Positions 10,510 through 22,310 of a stretch of DNA of 64,000 nucleotides are shown here, in pieces. The position numbers and the translations under genes were made by a program. Source of the DNA: Gadus chalcogrammus (Eukaryota > Chordata > Actinopteri > Gadiformes > Gadidae); contig NC_079426.1 in the NCBI RefSeq assembly GCF_026213295.1, positions 19,637,817 through 19,701,816 of the forward strand. Direction: 5' to 3'. How positions within the stretch are numbered: the stretch's first letter is position 1; every line of letters begins with the position of its first letter. The notes under the pieces were generated by a model, which was given only the letters and a program-made list of their open reading frames with translations, ran no database searches and was not told where the DNA came from.

Positions 10510-12060
10510 GTGAACACATCTAGAACACCCATGACACGTTCGGACTTTAACCTATCAACAGAATATGAAAAACTGGATTTGAAATGTTTTGAATACACAA
10601 AACATAAACCACAAGGCATTGAAAATGACATCGATCCTGAAAACAATTGTTATAACAACACACACAGCCATTGTGAATATTATACAGAAGAACAATTCAG
10701 AAAAAGTGTAATAATGGACGGGTCAATATCCATCATACATTTTAATAGCAGGAGCCTTAATTCAAACTTATCAAAAATCAAACACTGTTTAAGGCAACTG
10801 GACAAAAAATTCACTATAATTGCAATAACTGAAACATGGCTTAGTGAAGAGACAAGTAACATGGTGGATATTGAGGGATATGAAATGTTTTTTCTTAACA
10901 GGACTCAATCGAAGGGTGGTGGTGTTGCACTATATATTGATACCAGCTACAAAAGTAAATATGCCAGTAAAATGACATTTGCATTGGACAACATCATGGA
11001 ATGCATTACTGTTGAAATTGAGATGGAAAAATCAAAAAATATTCTGATAAGGTGTGTGTACAGAAAACCTGGTTCTTGTGTTGACACATTTAAGGAAAAG
11101 TTAGCTGAACTATATCACAACATAAATAACAAGAAAATTGTGTTTGTCTGTGGAGACTTTAACATTGATTTATTAAACCCGCAAGAACACAATTCAACAG
11201 CAGAATTTATTGATTCAATGTATAGCAACAGCTTATATCCTACAATCACACGTCCAACCAGAATTACAACACACAGTGCTACACTAATTGACAACATATT
11301 CACAAATGTCTGGGATAGGAAAGTTCACAGTGGTTTAGTAATAAATGACACAAGCGATCACCTGCCAGTCTTCGCAACCATACAGAGCTGTACGAGGATA
11401 AAAAAGACACCACAACGGTCAAAATAACCAGACATAGAACACAAAATGCTATTAATTTTCTTAAAGAAGACCTACTGAGACAAGACTGGAACAAGGTATA
11501 TGTTAAAGGTGCAAATGAAACCTATGAATCATTTCTGGAAATTGTGGCAGAACTGTATGAAAAAAATTGTCCTCTAGTAAAGAAAATAGTGAAACCAAAA
11601 TATGCTGAGAAACCATGGATAACTAAAGGAATATCAAAAGCATGTAAGAAGAAAAATTCATTATATAAAGAATTTTCAAAGAAAAGAACAAACAGAAGCT
11701 GAAAAAAACATATAACAAGACATGTAAGAATAAACTAACACAATTTATGAGACGGCAAAATGGATCACTATAGCAATTTACTGGAGGACAACAAAAACAA
11801 TATTAAAAATACATGGAATGTATTAAATGCTATTATCAAAAAACGAAGTGGAAAGGCAGAATATCCAAACTCTTTCATGTCTCCAAATAACAAAACATTC
11901 ACTGATATGGCTTCAGCTGCAGAGGAATTTAATTTGGTCCTGGTTTGGCCGGGGAAATTCCAAAGACTGGTATTAGTGATGGTGTAGAAAGTAAAGACAT
12001 ATGTTGATGAAACAATGTTTCTAAGAGTGACTGAGGAAAAATAAATTATTGACACTGTTA
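10510..12060 (+). pseudogene. LINE ORF2: AP endonuclease and start of RT, broken and truncated
   Basis: The first 306 codons (10510-11427) encode an APE-like endonuclease with IIHFNSRSLNSN, ITETWL, CGDFNIDLL and SDHLPVFA, the order of its metal-binding and catalytic boxes. After a frameshift near 11396 the linker continues (for example KPWITKGISKACKKKNSLYK) with further stops near 11700. The frame reaches TMFLRVTEE near 12020, which is the very start of the polymerase domain, and then ends. No fingers or palm motif is present, so the copy is dead. Confidence 0.75.
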
Positions 12061-13061
12061 AAAAACGTAAGTGTTACGTATTTTAAGAACATAAGCTGCC
12101 TCCACATAGCCTCTAGGAAGCAGATTCAAACACACAAGCTGTATTACCCTCACAGAACCAACCCTTTCCAAGGCAGTGGCGTTCACTTTTACGACCTCCA
12201 GGGACCCCAAATGCTCCACCATCACCTTCCTGAAGTCATCATGATAGTAGCTGACGAGCATGGAGAGGATCTTCAAATCAAACCAAATGTAAGTCGTGAA
12301 TCAAATGTACAATTATTATAATATAAGATTTAAAGTAGGAGTTAGTGCAAATAGAATTGAGACAGTAGAATATATTGCTTGTAATTAAATATGAGACCAA
12401 CCTTTTTGTTGTTGTTCGATGTACTCTCGTCCAAGTTTAGGGAAAAGGGAAATCTTCTCAGGTTGGAGAAGGTCCGCTCAGAGAAGGTCGCCTAGGCCAT
12501 GAACCATTTTGTATGCTGCCGCTGTTCGAGATAGCTTAATTCCCTGCAAAGCCACTTTGTCCAAAGCAAGACTCTGGGCCAACTCAATAATTACTGGAGC
12601 AATAGCAAAAGGGAGAGAATGCTCTTCTATCACTCCAAGAACCATGGCCTAGAACAGAAATGATGAAATTAGAAAAGCAGGTAGTATATTTTATGCCCAA
12701 GTAGTGACACTGCCTGTGCTGAACTAATAGGCCTACCTACACCTACCTCTGCATTTGCTATGCGGTTCACAGTGGGTGTGTTTTTTTTTGCCTGACTTCG
12801 CTGTCTGATGTTCTCAGGACCTTGCTGTAAAGCTGAGGTGGATGCTTCAGACTCAGGTAGAAAGCTAGGGGCCAAACTGTGCGTTATATTGTAGACTTTC
12901 TTCTTGTGAAGTTCTGTTTTGCAGTGTGCTAGCAAAGCGTGGCTGCCCTTGTTCGCATAATTAATTTCATTGTGGCAAACAATACACCTTGCCAAACCTT
13001 TATTAATTTTCTTGAAGACATCCACTAAAGGGAATGTGTGCTCTGCTCCCTTGACCTCCAT
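12058..13061 (-). pseudogene. hAT-like transposase remnant with N-terminal zinc finger
   Basis: Exon 1 (12747-13061, minus) encodes a BED-like finger, CIVCHNEINYANKG followed by two His (LLAHCKTELHKKK). It splices in phase 0 to an exon starting at 12648 (AMVLGVIEEHSLPFAIAP). A third segment (12058-12276) encodes SMLVSYYHDDFRKVMVEHLGS. A stop interrupts exon 2 (GLGDLL then TGA, near 12480). The fish family that combines these parts is multicopy and hAT-like. Only the N-terminal third is present, and the RNase H-like core is missing. Confidence 0.6.
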
Positions 13062-13479
13062 TTTTGCCTCTGATTTTAGCCATGACCAGTTCTAAATGCA
13101 CTTTATGCCTGCATCCACCTGCTTGACTACCAACGCATCTTTCTCTTCTAAATCATTCATTCTGAAAGTAAGGAAAACACTTTGTTAGTTAAGCTAATTT
13201 TAGCAATGTTGTAAACATAGCTAGCAAGCTGTTATCTTGTACCCTAGCTGTCTGTCACTGACTGAATGTCTGGCCAATTATCTATAGACTACATGTAGGT
13301 CTACTAACGTTAACAGAATATAACTTTTTTTTGTTTCCTCTAATTTGTACTCTTACCTCAGTCATGTATTTTTTGGGCTTTCCAGTTGACTCCGTCGGGA
13401 CTTCTCTCGGCTATATCGACTAGTATGTATCAACACAACTGGTGACCCGCTGAAAAATTCTCTTCCTGTATGCCCCTTG
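13062..13479. other. No gene seen
   Basis: This is probably the 5' flank of the hAT-like gene. No repeat or frame that I can support. Confidence 0.4.
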
Positions 13480-14179
13480 TGGGGAAAAACGATCTGTCGA
13501 GTTACTGGACCAGATGAAATGAGACGGAGAGGTAATAAAGTCTATCGGCACGAGGACCTTGGATTTATTAAGTAAAGTGGCAACGGTTATACAGAGTCAT
13601 AAAGCGTGAGAAATCGAATATGTCTAAGTCCCTAATCAGTGCTGATGGTTCGTCCGGAGAAGGCCTGCTTCAGAAGAAGGTCAAGAGTCCCTGTGTGATA
13701 CAGTTTTATGCTGTATCCTCCTCTTGATGAGGTGTGTGCGTTTGAGATGTGTGTGGTTCTGTGTGTTTTTGCTGGACCTTGGCTCCCAGGCCCTGGATCT
13801 TCTCCTAACGGGGGAGAGCTCCTCGTGTCTCCGGTGTGATAAATTAAAACGGGGGAGTGCCCCCCCGAAGTGTCTTGTGTGTGATAATTTAATGTGGCTC
13901 TCAGGCCCCTGGTATGGGCAGGTGTTTCTCTTGGTTCCTTCTAACGGGGGAGAGCTTCAAAGTGTCTCCTGTGTGATAAATTAATGTGGCTCTCCCGTTC
14001 TTGAGGATGACTAGTGCATTGTCTGAGTGTCTACCATTTGCCTGGGAAATGGGGCCTTCGGCTCTGGCCTTGACCTGACTATATATTATCATGTTTGTGT
14101 TCGTTGGGTTAGAGCAAGAGTTGACTATATTGTAATGTGACTGCCATGTGATGTGTTCATCAGGTTATTTTTCCCAACA
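13480..14179 (-). mobile_element. Solo LTR of the 17.5 kb retrovirus family
   Basis: It matches the LTRs at 17499 and 26671 over most of its length (shared GAGACGGAGAGGTAATAAAG, AGTCATAAAGCGTGAGAAAT) but is 700 bp, lacking one copy of a 115 bp internal repeat and other short pieces. It begins TGGGG and ends CCCAACA, with CCCTTG on both sides (13474-13479, 14180-14185). It arose by recombination between two LTRs of an older provirus in the same orientation as the large one. Confidence 0.85.
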
Positions 14180-14384
14180 CCCTTGGGGGGCATATTGAAC
14201 CGTGGCCTAATGCGCCTCCTTTTTTAAATGTCGGACAAACGGACCTTCGGACCAATGGGTTCCGTTTTCGGAACATTGAACCGTCGGAATAGTGGCATGT
14301 CGATCTAATGGAAAATATTTCGGACCATTGAGACGTCGGAACAATGCGGTGTCGGAATTACGGGCAGGCCCCGGAAGTGTTCAG

Positions 14385-15238
14385 TGTTTTACCAATCATA
14401 CATTGCTTTGTCCCCCAATCAAATATCCACATTGGAAATGGACACAAAGACCCAGAGTAGGTCACAGGTGTTGCATGACGCTAGAAGACTGCGTCTCACT
14501 GCAAGCACAGGGAAACGAGTCCCCAAACGACACAGCACAGACCCCCAAAAGTTTCTTAATGAGCACGTGTACCCCACCTTCACCGGGAACACAGACACGA
14601 ATAAATATGGCTCTGAAAATGAAGTCAGGGTCATCATCACACTCCTTGAGAGCAGAGGGCATGATGTGCACAACAAAGGACTTGTGGTGCATCCTGACCA
14701 CCCCTGGTTGGCAGCCAGTCCAGATGGGATCCTTGACGGGACAAAACTTCTTCAGATCAAGTGCCCCTTCAAGAGTCTGATGTCTCTCGAAGAATTTCTC
14801 ACCCGGCCAAACGGTGACATCAAAATCTTGGATGATGGAAAGTACCGAGTTTTGCCAAATGGAAGAGCTGGATACTACCTTCAGGTAAGCAGGGGTTTTT
14901 TTAATGGCAAGAAATACTAGCTGCATCAGCCGATTACAAGATATAAACAATATAATGTGAACTAATATTCATTATTTGGTGCCAATTTAATGTATTTTCT
15001 ATTATTTTAGACACAAGTGGCTATGATGTGCCTTGGTCTACAGAGCTGCACACTGGTTATCTGGACACAAGAGGAACATTTAGAATTGGAAATTCCATTT
15101 GACAAAGAGTACACTGACAAACAAGTAGAGCAACTGGAACATTTTTATTTTCTACATATGCTTCCCAGCTTGGCTGATGATTTTGGAGAAAATAAACCAC
15201 ATCTCTGCCCCGAGTACCTGGAACAGTTTTGTAATTAA
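14385..15238 (+). pseudogene. YqaJ-type nuclease gene, 3' exons
   Basis: Two exons (14385-14884 and 15011-15238) join in phase 0 at CAG/GTAAGC and TTTTAG/ACA. They encode a restriction-endonuclease-like fold of the YqaJ family: RRLRLTAS, YGSENEVRV, then PWLAASPDGIL with the metal-binding Asp, then LLQIKCPF. In the usual E-x-K motif the Glu is Gln here (QIK), so nuclease activity is doubtful. The C-terminus (MMCLGLQSCTLVIWT, FYFLHMLP) is complete and ends in TAA. The 5' exon is not visible. Genes of this type travel with some DNA transposons. The convergent THAP/DDE gene now at 31.6-33.1 kb is the likely partner. Confidence 0.75.
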
Positions 15239-15714
15239 GGCAAGGCAAGGCAACTTTATTTATATAGCACTTTTCATACACAAGGCAGACTCAAAGTGCT
15301 TCACATATAAACATTGTTATACAATAAAATAAAATAATAGATAAGTAAAAGAAAACATATGCAAAGAAATGAGTAAAATAGAAAGTTAAAAAGGCTTTTT
15401 AGTAAGTAAAATTGAAAGTGCAATGTATTTAAGAAAGTGAGAAAATTAAATTAAAAGTTATTCAAGATCAGATCAACAGACTCTCTGGAACCCAAGTCGA
15501 GACTACAACCCGACCTAAAGGACAATATTTTAGGACTCTAACCCAGCTTCTAGGACTCTAGCCCAGCAACCTTTCTCTCTGGTATCAGATCATGTATTTT
15601 TCTGGTAAAAATAGAAAATAAAGGGAAAGTTAAAAAGGCATTTTAGTAAAATAAAGGTACACGTATCAACATTGACAAACTAGCAAAGATGAACAAATCA
15701 CTTGGATGACATGC

Positions 15715-15905
15715 TATTACAATATTCTAGGACTCTAACCCTGACCAAAGGCCTTATTCTACAAACTCAGGACTCTAACCCTTATACAAATACAAACTAA
15801 ACTAAGGACTCAAACCCTTATACAAATACAAACAAACTCAGGACTCTAACCCTTATATAAATACAAACAAAACTCAGGACTCTAACCCTTATACATATAC
15901 AAACT
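15715..15905. repeat. Minisatellite in LINE 3' UTR, about 35 bp unit
   Basis: About five imperfect copies of a unit containing GGACTCTAACCCTTATACAA. Units differ by small indels. Confidence 0.75.
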
Positions 15906-17498
15906 CAGGAGCAGAAAGCTAAAGCAAACATAAAAGTCTTCAATCTTGTTTTGAAGGTGCTCAGGGTTGGGGCAAGTCTTAAATCCTCAGGGAGTTTATT
16001 CCAGCTATTTGTTGCATAGTAACTAAATCCTGCTTTCCCATGTTTCGTGTTTACTCTGGGGATAATTAACAGATTGGTCTCAGAAGATCTTAGTGTTCTA
16101 GAAGGCTTATGTAGTGGAAGCATATCAGTTAAATATTTTGGGCCTAAACCATGTAGGGATTTATAGGTTAGCAACATGATTTTAAAATCAATTCTCTGAC
16201 CTACAGGAAGCCAATGTAACGATTTAAGAATTGGTGTAATATGTTAAATTTTTTTGGTCTTTTTTAAAACTCTAGCAGCAGCATTCTGAACAAGCTGAAG
16301 CTTCCTTAGAGTTTGTTTTGGGAGACCTGTAAGGAGACCATTGCAGTAATCAAGCTTACTAGTGATAAAGGCATGTACAAGTTTTTGTAAGTCTTCTGTG
16401 GACATGAGCCCTCTAAGTCTTGCTACATTTTTAAGGTGATAATATGCAGATTTTGTAACTGATTTGATGTGACTTTCGAAATGTAAATCAGAATCCATGA
16501 TAAACCCTAGGTTTCTGGCTTTGATTGAGGTTTTCAGGGACAGAGAGTGAAGGTGTTGGGTTACTTTAAACCTTTCCGTTTTAGCACCAAATACAATTAT
16601 CTCTGTTTTATCCTCATTTAGCTGAAGGAAATTTCGGCACATCCAGTCTTTCACTTGCTCAATGCACTGGCACAGCAGATCTATGGGCCGATAGTCATTT
16701 GGTGATAGCGATACATAGATTTGCGTGTCATCAGCATAGCAATGATGGTCAATATTGTTATTATGCATGATTTGCCCTAGTGGGAGCATGTAGATGTTGA
16801 ATAAAGAGGGTCCTAAGATCAAACCTTGTGGGACTCCACACATCACGTTGGTTGATTCTGATACAAAGTCGCAGATGGAAACAAAGTAGTTCCTATTTTG
16901 TAGGTAGGATCTGAACCAATTTAAGACTGTGCCTGAAAGCCCCACCCAGTTTTCTAACCTGTCCAAAAGTATTGTATGGTCTACAGTGTCGAATGCAGCA
17001 CTGAGGTCTAGTAGCATTAGTATTGAGGTTTTGCCAGAGTCTGTGTTAAGACGGATGTCGTTTACTACTTTAATGAGGGCGGTCTCAGTGCTGTGCAGGG
17101 GTCGAAATCCTGATTGGAAGGTGTCATAACAACCAGTTGATGCCAGGAAGTGATTAAGTTGCTGGAGGACAACTTTCTCAAAGATTTTACTTATGAAGGG
17201 CAGATTTGATATTGGTCTGTAGTTGTTAATAATAGAGGTATCTAGGCTCCGCTTTTTTAAAAGGGGTTTAATAACTGCAGTTTTCAGGGCTTTTGGGAAG
17301 TTGCCTGACTGGAGAGAGTTGTTAACTATCTGCAATATGTCTATTGCTAGGCAGTCAAAAACATTCTTAAAGAGGTTGGTAGGTAAAGAATCAAGGCAAC
17401 AGGTGGATGGCTTTAGTTGTGTAACAGTTTCCACAAGAGTTTTAGAGTCAATAACAGCATGCCATCCCTGCCACGTTACTTTTGCCTGAACAGGGTGG
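15905..17498 (-). pseudogene. L2 reverse transcriptase, frameshifted
   Basis: The minus-strand frame contains the polymerase boxes in order: NNYRPISNLPF, MLLDLSAAFDTVDH with the first catalytic Asp, CGVPQGLILGP, and HCYADDTQIYVS with the other two. A small deletion near 16240 breaks the frame just before the segment that reads LKSLHWLPV in the copy at 1-1115. The remainder (15905-16177) runs to the normal stop. The N-terminal side is cut by the retroviral insertion at 17499 and continues at 27456. Confidence 0.85.
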
Positions 17499-18283
17499 TG
17501 AAGGGAAAAACGGTCTGTCTAGTTACTGGATCAGATAAAATGAGACGGAGAGGTAATAAAGTCTATCGGCACGAGGACCTTGGATTTATTAAGTAAAGTG
17601 GCAACGGTTATACAGAGTCATAAAGCGTGAGAAATCGAATATGTCTAAGTCCCTAATCAGCGCTGATGGTTCGTCCAGAGCTTCGCCTCCGTGGAAGGTC
17701 TGCTTCAGAAGAAGGGGGAGAAGTGTCTGTGTGATACAGTTTTATGCTGTATCTTCCTCTTGGTGAGGTGTGTGCGTTTGAGACGTATGTGGTTCTGTGT
17801 GTCTTTGCGTGACCTTGGCTCTCAGGCCCTAGTGTGTCTCCTCGTGTTCTTCCTGATGGGGGAGCGCCTCAAAGAGTCTCCTGATTGTGGCCCTCCCGTT
17901 CTGAGGATGAAACAGTGCTTTGCGTGACCTTGGCTCTCAGGCCCTAGTGTATCTCCTCGTGTTCTTCCTGATGGGGGAGCGCCTCAAAGAGTCTCCTGAT
18001 TGTGGCCCTCCCGTTCTGAGGATGAAACAGTGCATTGTCTGAGTGTTTACCATTTGCCTGGCGGAGAAATGGGGCCTTAGCTCTGGCCTCGACCTGACTA
18101 TGTTATCATGTGTGTGTTATGTGTTTAAAAGTTGAATGTGACTGCCATGTGTTGTGCTCATCAGGCGTTAAGAGTTGACTATTGTAAGGTGACTGCCATG
18201 TGATGTGCTGATCAGGCTGGGGTAGGAGTTAGCTATATTTATAATGTACATGTGATGTGCTCAGCAGGTTATTTTGCCCAACA
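17499..18283 (-). repeat. 3' LTR of the provirus
   Basis: 785 bp. I saw no difference from the LTR at 26671-27455. It contains two tandem copies of a 115 bp unit (starting near 17806 and 17921, TGCGTGACCTTGGCTCTCAG). The left flank is GTGG. Confidence 0.93.
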
Positions 18284-18296
18284 TATCCCCCTCAAG
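18284..18296 (-). promoter_or_regulatory. Polypurine tract
   Basis: On the minus strand CTTGAGGGGGATA directly precedes the TG of the 3' LTR, the expected place for the plus-strand primer. Confidence 0.8.
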
Positions 18297-19525
18297 TCGT
18301 CGCAAGACGACTTTTACTCATTAGGGGTACGAGGGATAGGACTTCAGCGCGGGACTACCATCACAACACTTTTAGAAATAACAGAAAGAAGGCAAAATGA
18401 TCATTAAAACAAACAACCATGAGCATGGGACTAAAACAAGTCGCTGGACCGGGTGTATGGGGAACCACGTGGGAGAAACGCCACCCATGCTTCAGACATG
18501 GGTATGCCATACACACCCCACCTAGGGGGTGGCATCCACCCCGGCCTTACATCGCGAACAGACAATACCAAGTAAAGTGGCAGCAGGTAATACACAAAAA
18601 ACAAACATACCACAAGCATACAATAATACAAAAAACAAATATCAAACGATACCCAAAAACAACAACAACAACCAACAACAAAACTAACACCAAACCCTAA
18701 TAATAACAACGAAATGCAAAAATAAAACAAACAGTAAACAATAAACAAAAATGCAACAATCACACAAATACTACACAATAACAATCACAGGAAAGAAATG
18801 CAACCATGAAACGTGTCCCTAAATAATAGTAATAATAATAGAAAGATATGAGGTAGATAACGAATGGCAATCCCCCTCAACCCATCCCCAGATGACCACA
18901 CACTAAGGATGTGAGGAGGAGTTAGCTGGTCGTGTAACAATAAGCAATCACATGCATGGGGTATTCGGGGTAGGCCCGGGGCACGGGAACAACTGAAACC
19001 GCGGAATAGCCCTGAGCGTCATCACGGGCAGGTGGACGCAAGGCGCCACCTGAGCATTAGACCCTTTTATTCAACTGCGCTCAGGACCTCATCTGATAAA
19101 CGGGCAATCAAGGCCCCTGGAATCTCGCCCGTGTGTATCCCCGAGCTCCCTCTAGTGGGACAGCGATATACACAACAACATTTACGTTCCCGGCGTCGGT
19201 TGCGTAGACGCGGGCATAGATATGGGAGCGGCTAAAAACAGTGGAGCGTACAGAAGCGAATACAGCCAGGGGCGCCCTCAAGCCTTAAGGGAACGGGCCG
19301 CAGCCCCTGGTACCGGAACGCAGATCCCTGGTCCGGGCGACGTGGGTGGGTCAGGTGGGAGGGGGGTGGTGCCGTTGGCGGGGACGGGAATGGGGCAGCC
19401 CACCTGGAGAGGTTACTAGCACGTCACAGGCGGGGAGGGGGGAAGGGGGGTTTCGTGGTGGGGTTTCAGCATACGGCGGTGGAAACAGGACGCCGGGGCC
19501 GTGCACCTGGAGAGGCCACTAGCAC
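18297..19525. other. ERV 3' untranslated region, no gene seen
   Basis: About 1.2 kb between env and the polypurine tract. It includes an A-rich, C-poor stretch (18560-18840) and a G-rich stretch (19320-19470). The long minus-strand frame at 18431-18784 is a hydrophobic by-product of the A-rich DNA. No accessory gene is recognisable. Confidence 0.5.
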
Positions 19526-21894
19526 TCACGGGTAGGTGTCCGGCTCGGCGGGGACACAGTCAGTGGCGGGGGTTGGGAGTGTGTAGGGGAGCTCGTACTC
19601 AAAGTCAGGGGTTGCAGGGCGAGGGAGGCCATACTCACAGTCAAATTTTTCAGGCACCATCTGGTCGTCCAGGGGAAGCTCGTCCAGGCAATCCAGAAGG
19701 GGCATGAGGGGGGCTGCTTCGGAGTAGGGAGGGGGAGGTTGTTTCTCCTTTTCGAGGGCTGTGGTGATGAGGCGTGAGCAGAGGGTGCGGGCACAGGGGA
19801 TGTAGCAACACCCGCAGCAGACCACAATCCCGACGAAGAAAGCCAGGGATGACAGGACGGCCATGAGAAGGCCCTTCCACTTACCACCAAACATGTCAGT
19901 CATCCATTTCTCCATGGGGTTGTCGACCCCAGAGTCCTCTGCCATCTGGACGGAAAGAGCTCGAAGGCCGGCCAGGGCCCTTGTCACTGACCCGTCAGGG
20001 GCCGTGTTGTTGGGAATGAAGGTGCAGCACTGAGCCCCAAACATCGAACAGACCCCCCTTTCTTGGCCAACAACATGTCCAGGGCTAGACGGTTTTGATA
20101 CGCCATTAGAGAGGTGGCGGCCAGTTGTGAGGCCAAGCCTTCTACCGCGTCGCGAGTCAGGTTGGATAGGCGCTGGACGTTGTAGTGAATGTAATTAATG
20201 CGATCTACGTTTGTGTTGGGGGTGATTGGAAATATGGCAGAGATAAGGGGTATGTTCTCGAAACCCGCGGCTATCTGATCTGCTAACTTAAACTGGTTTG
20301 GAACGCCCCGGGGAACGCCTATGCTATCCATGTACGTGGGGGTGTTCTTGGTTAGGTCAAAGTGGTCGGTCAGAGCGGTGTCGCGGCGGTGTCGAGAGGT
20401 AGTTTGGTTATTGGGCCCGGGCAAACCCCGGGTAAAGAGCGTGACGGGCATAAGTAGGCGCACTATAATGCAGGTTCCGGACCATTGTGCCGGGAGTGTA
20501 AGTCTAAGGGTGAATTTGTCACAGGACCAGAATAGGTCTTGGCGTCCCAGGCCCGGTTCGGTCATGTTGGGCCAAAGCGTAACGTTCGCGATGGAGTGGC
20601 ACCACGACGGCGGTACCGCCCCAACATTCACCGCACCGGCCCTGGTGATGCAAGAGTGGGCGTACACCGGGGGAATTGAGTCGTTAAGGCCGGGTGGAAA
20701 CAGAGAGCTAAGGAGGCCGCAGCCGGCCGGTTCGGGGGTAACAAACAGAGCTAACATGCAGTGAGAACCGATGGGGTCGCTGGTAAAATCGAACAGTACT
20801 GGGGTCGAGATTAGATGGGGGCGAGCTGACGCACAGGCTACGCAGTCGGACAGCCCCTGGAATCGGACCGTAGCAGCAATCCAGCTAAGCCATGCATTAT
20901 CGTCTGCGTAGCCGGTCGCGAGCGCGATGGAATCGTGGGTGGGGAGTCGCCCCACGGAATTTAAATCAAAAATCGTGACCGGGCCGTCGCGAGTCATTAT
21001 GGGTCGGACGGGGGGTTTAGGAGTTGTCGTGTTGGCCCTGGAGGCTGGTGCGGTGGGTGTGGTGGGGGCCTTTCTGAAATTTATTTTCAACAAAGCCGTC
21101 GTGTCCGGGCCGGACTGGGATATCCCGAACACGAGGTAGGCAGAGTCCGTATTTACCCCGCACGCCCGGGTCGACCCAAATGCGGGGTTGCCCCATCCTT
21201 GGTACGGGTTGCTGGTAATGTTCCTGAGGGTAAGGGTGATTCTGCCGTTGCCTCCCGAGAGGAAGCCCTTCGCCTGTAGTGCGGCCGTCGCGTCAGGCCT
21301 GTGGAGAGTCTGAGAGCGGTTAGTCACATAGTACCCCTGGTGCCTCCCCGTCATCCATAGTACATTACCCCATCCTCGACACCAGCTCTGGCTGTTGTCC
21401 GGGGACGTCATTACCCCGTTGCCCTGGACTCCCGCGAAGGAACCCTTGGGAGCATCGCAGATGTATGCATCGTACTTCTCCCAGGCTGCGGGTCCGCCTA
21501 CGCACGGAACGACGTCGCATAGGAGGAAGGTATAGGCGGCGCTGGAACCATAAGTATAGGTTAGGGATAGCCCACCGTATTTGTTGAGGCAGGGGTCGCT
21601 GGGGGATTTGGCGGCTTGCAGGGGTGTCTGTCTCCTGCGGCGGTGTGGACTCTGGGTTGGGGGTCCCGATGAGGGTTGTGTCGTCGTAGACGGGGGCTTG
21701 ATGGTGGGGGACCTCCCCGGGATGGCCGTATGGAAGTCCACTCCCCACAGGATGAAGAAACCCATCATGGCCCCGGTTATTCCTACCATGCCGATGATGC
21801 AACGTCTATTGGTCCGGGCCTCCTGCGGCGTCAGTGGTGGCCTCATGGTGCAGCCGGGCGAGGTCGCGTTGAACGGTAGCCAAGGTGCGGTCAT
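19526..21894 (-). pseudogene. Retroviral env, one frameshift
   Basis: Env mediates receptor binding and membrane fusion. The likely start is the ATG at 21894, overlapping the end of pol; an alternative is 21846. A short basic N-terminus leads into a hydrophobic signal-anchor (MVGITGAMMGFFILW). The surface subunit is rich in Cys and N-glycosylation sites. RHRRD is the likely furin site before the transmembrane subunit, and a second basic run (HRRRRQ) lies nearer the N-terminus. A one-base change in a C run at 20053-20058 shifts the frame just before the conserved cysteine motif. The rest (19526-20044) has the membrane anchor (GLLMAVLSSLAFFVGIVV) and a tail containing PPPPYSE. As it stands the protein would lack its anchor. 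Confidence 0.85.
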
Positions 21895-22190
21895 GCGGGT
21901 TGTCGGCCTTGCGGGTGGTAGACAGGTGGTGCCAGCGGGCGCCGCTCCTTCCTGAAAGGGAGACAGAGAAGGGGGTGGCCAGACGTACCTCATAGTGGCC
22001 TTCCCACCGTGGCTGAAGGCAGTGTCTCTTGTGGACCTTGACCCAGACCCAGTCCCCGGGATTAACGAGGACGGGGTTGGGATCTGCGGGGGTCGGGAGG
22101 GAGGTGACCTGTGTGTACAAGGCTCGGGAGGCAAGGGTCAGGGCCTGTACATATTCTAAGAGGGCTTCATCATAATGGTCTAGTACCGGG
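21806..22190 (-). pseudogene. Integrase C-terminal domain, pol remnant
   Basis: The frame reads LDHYDEALLEYVQALTLASR and then GDWVWVKVHKRH with LQPRWEGHYEV, the SH3-like DNA-binding end of gammaretrovirus-type integrase. It overlaps the env start by 89 bp in another frame. The catalytic core that should precede it is deleted. An 80 bp tandem duplication marks the junction. Confidence 0.85.
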
Positions 22191-22310
22191 CCCCTGGGGG
22201 GAGAATGTGGGCTGGGCGTGGGTTCTGTACATATTCTAAGAGGGCTTCATCATAATGGTCTAGTACCGGGCCCCTGGGGGGAGAATGTGGGCTGGGCGTG
22301 GGTTCTGTAC
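22151..22310. repeat. Perfect 80 bp tandem duplication
   Basis: 22151-22230 and 22231-22310 are identical, each ending CTGTAC. The duplication sits exactly at the junction where the integrase core is missing. Confidence 0.95.

Larger units (their letters stand above)
9500..12068 (+). mobile_element. APE-type LINE, 5' half only
   Basis: A 5' UTR-like stretch (about 9500-9747) is followed by an ORF1, an endonuclease domain and the linker to the reverse transcriptase. The sequence stops near 12068, where a minus-strand hAT-like gene begins. The polymerase itself is missing. I do not assign a clade. Confidence 0.7.
15239..17498 (-). mobile_element. L2 LINE copy 2, 3' part (right of it the ERV is inserted)
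   Basis: The minus-strand LINE ends one base after the YqaJ stop codon with a GGCAAGGCAAGGC tail. It holds the 3' UTR and most of the reverse transcriptase. The LINE continues at 27456 after the retrovirus. Its 3' UTR contains a short minisatellite absent from the copy at 1-1115. Confidence 0.9.

Noticed and set aside
18431..18784. 117-residue hydrophobic frame, possible membrane protein
   Set aside because: It is the complement of an A-rich, low-complexity stretch of the retroviral 3' region; no conserved motif or signal.
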